A stretch of DNA of 64,000 nt, from positions 42,690 through 106,689 of the forward strand of contig JAZNIJ010000211.1 of NCBI GenBank assembly GCA_045577455.1. Direction: 5' to 3'. The notes under the pieces are model-generated. The model saw nothing but the letters and a program-made list of their open reading frames with translations. It was not told the DNA's origin and did not search any database. Both the position numbers and the translations under genes were made by a program. The stretch comes from SIG653 sp045577455. Lineage in GTDB: Bacteria; Bacillota; Clostridia; Oscillospirales; CAG-382. This document shows positions 61,173 to 64,000 of the stretch, one piece after another. How positions within the stretch are numbered: position 1 is the stretch's first letter; every line of letters begins with the position of its first letter.

Positions 61173-62021
61173 TTAAATAATTTTAAGGAGTTTAAGAAAA
61201 CCTGGTATTTCGTTTTCGAAGTTTACTCCGTATTTAATATCTGTGTTTTCACGGCTCGTGCGCTCAATACAGTTGCAGGTATAGTCAACAGCAATTCTTG
61301 CTGAATCGGAAAGATTGAAGCCGTTAAGAAGGGCAGAACCAAGTGCACTTCCAAAAACATCGCCTGTCCCGTGGAAATATCCGTCAATTTTCTTTCTGAA
61401 ATAGTATGTTGGTTTTTCGCCCATAGTAACGGATGCAGCACCTAAATTATAATCGTCAAAATGAACGCCTGTAAGAACAACACCTTTAACGCCCAAGGAA
61501 AGCAACATTTCCAAAAGATTGTTGATGTAGCTTTCTGTGTATGGACCTTCAACATATTCTTCACCGAGGAGGAAACACGCTTCTGTTATGTTGGGAATAA
61601 TTATGTCTGCTTGAGAGCAGAGAGAAGCCATACGCTTTGCAAAATCCTCGTTGAATATGGAGTAAAATTTGCCGTTATCTGCCATAACTGGGTCAACGAG
61701 CTTAATGCAACCTTCTCCTGAAAAGTCTTTGAAAAGCCCTTCAACGATGGAGATTTGTTCTTCTGAGCCAAGATATCCGCTGTAAATGCAATCGAATTTT
61801 CTATTTAATGTTTTCCAATGCTCTGTTATTGGGGGGAGATTTTCGGTGAAATCTGCAAATGTGTATCCTGTAAAACCACCTGTGTGGGTTGAGAGCATTG
61901 CTGTTGGGAGTACCGAGGTCTCTATTCCGGCAGCAGACATTATTGGCAACGCAACAGTGAGAGAACAACGGCCAATGCATGAAATATCGTGAACTGCAAG
62001 AGCTTTTTTTTGAATGTACAT
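61173..62021 (-). CDS. Pyridoxamine/pyridoxal kinase (PdxY-type)
   Basis: The 282-residue ribokinase-fold enzyme phosphorylates vitamin B6 forms to PLP. It begins KKALAVHDISCIGRCSLTVA, has TAMLSTHTGGF, YSGYLGSEEQI, VDPVMADNGKFY and PNITEACFLLG. The catalytic GTGDVFGSALGSALL (anion hole Gly and base Asp) is near residue 218. GAGAGGTG precedes the ATG. The transcript has a leader of about 180 bases with a nested hairpin. It is convergent with the island. Confidence 0.9.
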   Translation of the reverse strand: MYIQKKALAVHDISCIGRCSLTVALPIMSAAGIETSVLPTAMLSTHTGGFTGYTFADFTENLPPITEHWKTLNRKFDCIYSGYLGSEEQISIVEGLFKDFSGEGCIKLVDPVMADNGKFYSIFNEDFAKRMASLCSQADIIIPNITEACFLLGEEYVEGPYTESYINNLLEMLLSLGVKGVVLTGVHFDDYNLGAASVTMGEKPTYYFRKKIDGYFHGTGDVFGSALGSALLNGFNLSDSARIAVDYTCNCIERTSRENTDIKYGVNFENEIPGFLKLLKII

Positions 62022-62203
62022 AAAATCACCTCTCTAATTTATGGTATCCGTTGGGGACACAGGGCTGATTGGAGCTTTCCCTTTGACGGATTTATCTGAC
62101 TGAAACTAATGTTTAGTTGAAAAATAATTTATCCTGTCGATTATATGAATACAGGTCTTTTTATTTAAACGAAATTCAGAAAATAAACAAACAATTGTTC
62201 ATT
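62022..62203 (-). promoter_or_regulatory. Structured leader of the pdxK-like gene
   Basis: On the minus strand ATCCGT pairs with ACGGAT (62086-62091 and 62046-62051), enclosing AGGG/CCCT (79-82 and 61-64 of the same hundred), just before the ribosome site. Further upstream CCTGT/ACAGG can pair. It does not fit a riboswitch class I know. Confidence 0.45.
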
Positions 62204-62209
62204 TAGCGT

Positions 62210-62238
62210 ATGATATCATTTTTGTTTTGAGTTGTCAA
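62210..62238 (-). promoter_or_regulatory. Promoter for the pdxK-like gene
   Basis: Minus-strand TTGACA (62233-62238) and TATCAT (62210-62215), 17 bases apart. Confidence 0.8.
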
Positions 62239-62332
62239 GCTCTGAAGAAAATATTTAATAAAATGAACAAAGAAACTTGCAGAAAAAAGACGATTATTCA
62301 AAAATGACAGTATAGCTGTTTGTGATTTGTTT

Positions 62333-63373
62333 TTATATATTTAATAAATAAGCTAAAAGAAGGTTTGCACTTGCAACAAGTCCATCTGTGTGGGTGCGTT
62401 CCATACCATGGCTGCAATAAACGGCCATACCAAAAGCAGCATTTTTAAGGTTGTTTCCTGCCCTGAGTGCTGCATTGGCATCGGTGCTGTAGTTGAAGAA
62501 TACATCAACAGCATAATTAACCTCTGCTTTTTTTGCCAAATCAATAAGGCGATTTGTAAGAAGATAGTCATATGGTGCAGCGGAATCCTTGGCGCAAATA
62601 CTAACTGAGCGTTCATTACCATCGTGTTCAGGACCTATTAGGGTAATATCAACGGAAACAAACTCGGAAACACCTTCGGGAACATATGTTCCGCCAAGTC
62701 CTATTTCTTCGCAGAATGGAAAAGCGAAGATGGTTTTATATTTTGGTTTGAGATTGTTTTCTGACATAAATTTGAGCGCAGTGAGGCAAACAGCAACGCC
62801 TCCCTTGTCATCAATAAAACGGGATTTTACATAACCGTTACTTGTGAGCTGAAATCGTGGTTCAATTGAAACAACATCACCGTTTTGTATACCTAACGCT
62901 TTAACATCTTCTTTTGAATTTACATTTTCATCAAGGAGAATTCTAAGGGTATTTTCGTTTCTCGGAAGCGTGTTTGCATCATCGAAAACATGAACAGAAT
63001 GAGATTTGCAGATAATAAGACCCGTATATTCACGGCCGTCTCGGGTGTGAACAGTAACGGTTTCGCCCTCCATGCTTGGAATAAGACCCCCGCCAAGATT
63101 TTTGAAAAGAAGCATACCGTTGCTTTCGATGCTTCTCACAACCATACCCAGCGTGTCGAGATGAGAGCCGATGAGGACGGTCTTGGAGTTGTCTTCTCCA
63201 TCGAGAGTAATGTATATTGTGCTTTTGTTGTCGTATGTAACATTGAATCCAATCTCGGATGCAATTTCTGCCATAACAGGGCAGAGCTTCACATAATATC
63301 CTGTTGGACTTGGTACGGATAGAATTTTTTCAAGAGTTTTGAGTAAATATTCTTTATCAACATTAAATTTCAT
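62333..63373 (-). CDS. M42-family aminopeptidase
   Basis: The 346-residue metallopeptidase has GSHLDTLGMVVR (metal His), RFIDDKGGVAV (bridging Asp), FPFCEEIGLGG (catalytic and metal Glu), VSVDITLIGPEH and CSHGMERTHTDGL (His). The PDZ-like insert at about 85-170 is typical. It forms large peptide-trimming complexes in the cytosol. The family was once called endoglucanase CelM by mistake. The ATG at 63373 follows AAGAGG. Confidence 0.93.
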   Translation of the reverse strand: MKFNVDKEYLLKTLEKILSVPSPTGYYVKLCPVMAEIASEIGFNVTYDNKSTIYITLDGEDNSKTVLIGSHLDTLGMVVRSIESNGMLLFKNLGGGLIPSMEGETVTVHTRDGREYTGLIICKSHSVHVFDDANTLPRNENTLRILLDENVNSKEDVKALGIQNGDVVSIEPRFQLTSNGYVKSRFIDDKGGVAVCLTALKFMSENNLKPKYKTIFAFPFCEEIGLGGTYVPEGVSEFVSVDITLIGPEHDGNERSVSICAKDSAAPYDYLLTNRLIDLAKKAEVNYAVDVFFNYSTDANAALRAGNNLKNAAFGMAVYCSHGMERTHTDGLVASANLLLAYLLNI

Positions 63374-63450
63374 AGTTAAACCTCTTTATGATTATTATAA
63401 TAGAATAAAAATGTGCCCGATGGGTGAGCCACACAACAAACCCGAAAGCG

Positions 63451-63833
63451 TATGTAAGCAACACTATAACCCCGAAGGGGATTAAAGTTTTTGGGGTTTG
63501 GGAGATTTTAAAATATGGTATGTAAGCAACACTATAACCCCGAAGGGGATTAAAGTTTTTGGGGCTTGAGAGATTTTAAAATATGGTATGTAAGCAACAC
63601 TATAACCCGAAGGGGATTAAAGTTTTTGGGGCTTGGGAGATTTTAAAATATGGTATGTAAGCAACACTATAACCCGAAGGGGATTAAAGTTTTTGGGGCT
63701 TGAGAGATTTTAAAATATGGTATGTAAGCAACACTATAACCCGAAGGGGATTAAAGTTTTTGGGCTTGGGAGATTTTAAAATATGGTATGTAAGCAACAC
63801 TATAACCCGAAGGGGATTAAAGTTTTTGGGGTT
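63451..63833. repeat. 66-68 bp tandem repeat, six copies
   Basis: Copies begin at 63451, 63519, 63587, 63654, 63721 and 63787 with TATGTAAGCAACACTATAAC. Each carries a small palindrome (CCCCGAAGGGG, shrinking to CCCGAAGGGG), then TTAAAGTTTTTGGGG and GAGATTTTAAAATATGG. Copies differ by one or two bases, so expansion is recent. An open frame through it (63700-63954) is not a plausible gene. Confidence 0.9.
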
Positions 63834-63834
63834 T

Positions 63835-63858
63835 GGGGGCTTTTTTCAAAAAGCCCCC
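63835..63858. terminator. Strong hairpin after the tandem repeats
   Basis: GGGGGCTTTTT pairs perfectly with AAAAAGCCCCC across two bases; probably ends the minus-strand MORN gene. Confidence 0.7.
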
Positions 63859-63888
63859 TACAAAAAGTCCCAAACCCAAAGTACTAAA

Positions 63889-63999
63889 TTAAAAGAAAGA
63901 TTTGCTTTTCTTTCCGTTAGAATACCTGAATTTTTTTCCGCATTCTATTCCTGAGCCGTTCCATTTTTCGTTGTCAAGAAACTCGCCTTCGAATCTATC
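63889..63999 (-). CDS. MORN-repeat protein, C-terminal end
   Basis: The frame is open to the window edge and gives the last 36 residues. RFEGEFLDNEKWNGSGIECG matches the MORN pattern (YEGEFKDGKxxGxGxx), and the end is basic (KKFRYSNGKKSKSFF). The gene starts beyond the window. MORN proteins tie to membranes or phospholipids; the exact role is unknown. It stops 30 bp before the hairpin at 63835. Confidence 0.6.
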   Translation of the reverse strand, partial: DRFEGEFLDNEKWNGSGIECGKKFRYSNGKKSKSFF

Positions 64000-64000
64000 A

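Noticed and set aside
63700..63954. Open frame through the tandem repeats
   Set aside because: It arises from the 66-67 bp unit length, has no ribosome site and overlaps the better-supported MORN gene end.

Overview
The window is chromosomal DNA of an AT-rich, low-GC, Gram-positive anaerobe, most likely a spore-forming member of the Clostridia (Oscillospirales-like gut or rumen lineage). This is inferred from a complete sigma-K-type sporulation factor, a SipL-like SPOCS/LysM spore protein, FeoB with its Cys-rich partner, a two-gene SUF-like (SMS) Fe-S system, DivIVA, a BY-kinase module, strong AGGAGG-type ribosome sites and TTGATT/TTGACA-N17-TATAAT promoters throughout. The exact genus cannot be set from the sequence alone.

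Layout. 1-8.5 kb: iron uptake (3' part of feoB plus its partner), a surface Ig-like protein, then a housekeeping run (ung, maf, popT/DUF368, serS) and two small membrane proteins. 8.8-12.5 kb: sigK, then a probable decayed integrative segment (tyrosine recombinase cut by a stop just before its catalytic Tyr, a 53-residue companion, and a low-GC cargo pair) ending near a tRNA-Leu. 12.8-21 kb: spore/peptidase/DivIVA genes on the minus strand, then an alanine-type symporter overlapping a Ca2+-type P-ATPase, and rpmE. 21.5-29 kb: surface and carbohydrate functions (LRR protein, asd, cohesin-like protein, GH43 enzyme, Cthe_2159-like beta-helix lipoprotein). 29-35.6 kb: copA, then a minus-strand run cpsC-cpsD-cpsB-sufC-sufB. 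36-40 kb: serC-serA and two sugar-metabolism genes.

40.4-52.8 kb: transcription/translation block rpoB-rpoC-rpsL-rpsG-fusA-tuf, with separate promoters before rpoB and tuf and hairpins in several gaps. 53-56.4 kb: a secreted GH43 paralogue, then wecB and a GT2 glycosyltransferase. 56.5-61.1 kb: an accessory island of four tRNA genes (Ser-UGA, Ser-GCU, Thr-UGU, Tyr-GUA), four small or unusual proteins including a Nmad3-like nucleotide-modification protein, and three arrays of tiny three-base-loop hairpins joined by short constant linkers. 61.1-64 kb: pdxK-like kinase with a structured leader, an M42 peptidase, a six-copy 66-68 bp tandem repeat and the tail of a MORN-repeat gene.

The most unusual material is the 56.5-61.1 kb island: the last hairpin of two arrays is the same sequence and supplies the -35 box of a near-consensus promoter for the next gene, and the 3' end of tRNA-Ser(GCU) is duplicated 156 bp downstream around a compound hairpin. 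All identifications rest on motif recognition by eye; no database search was run.
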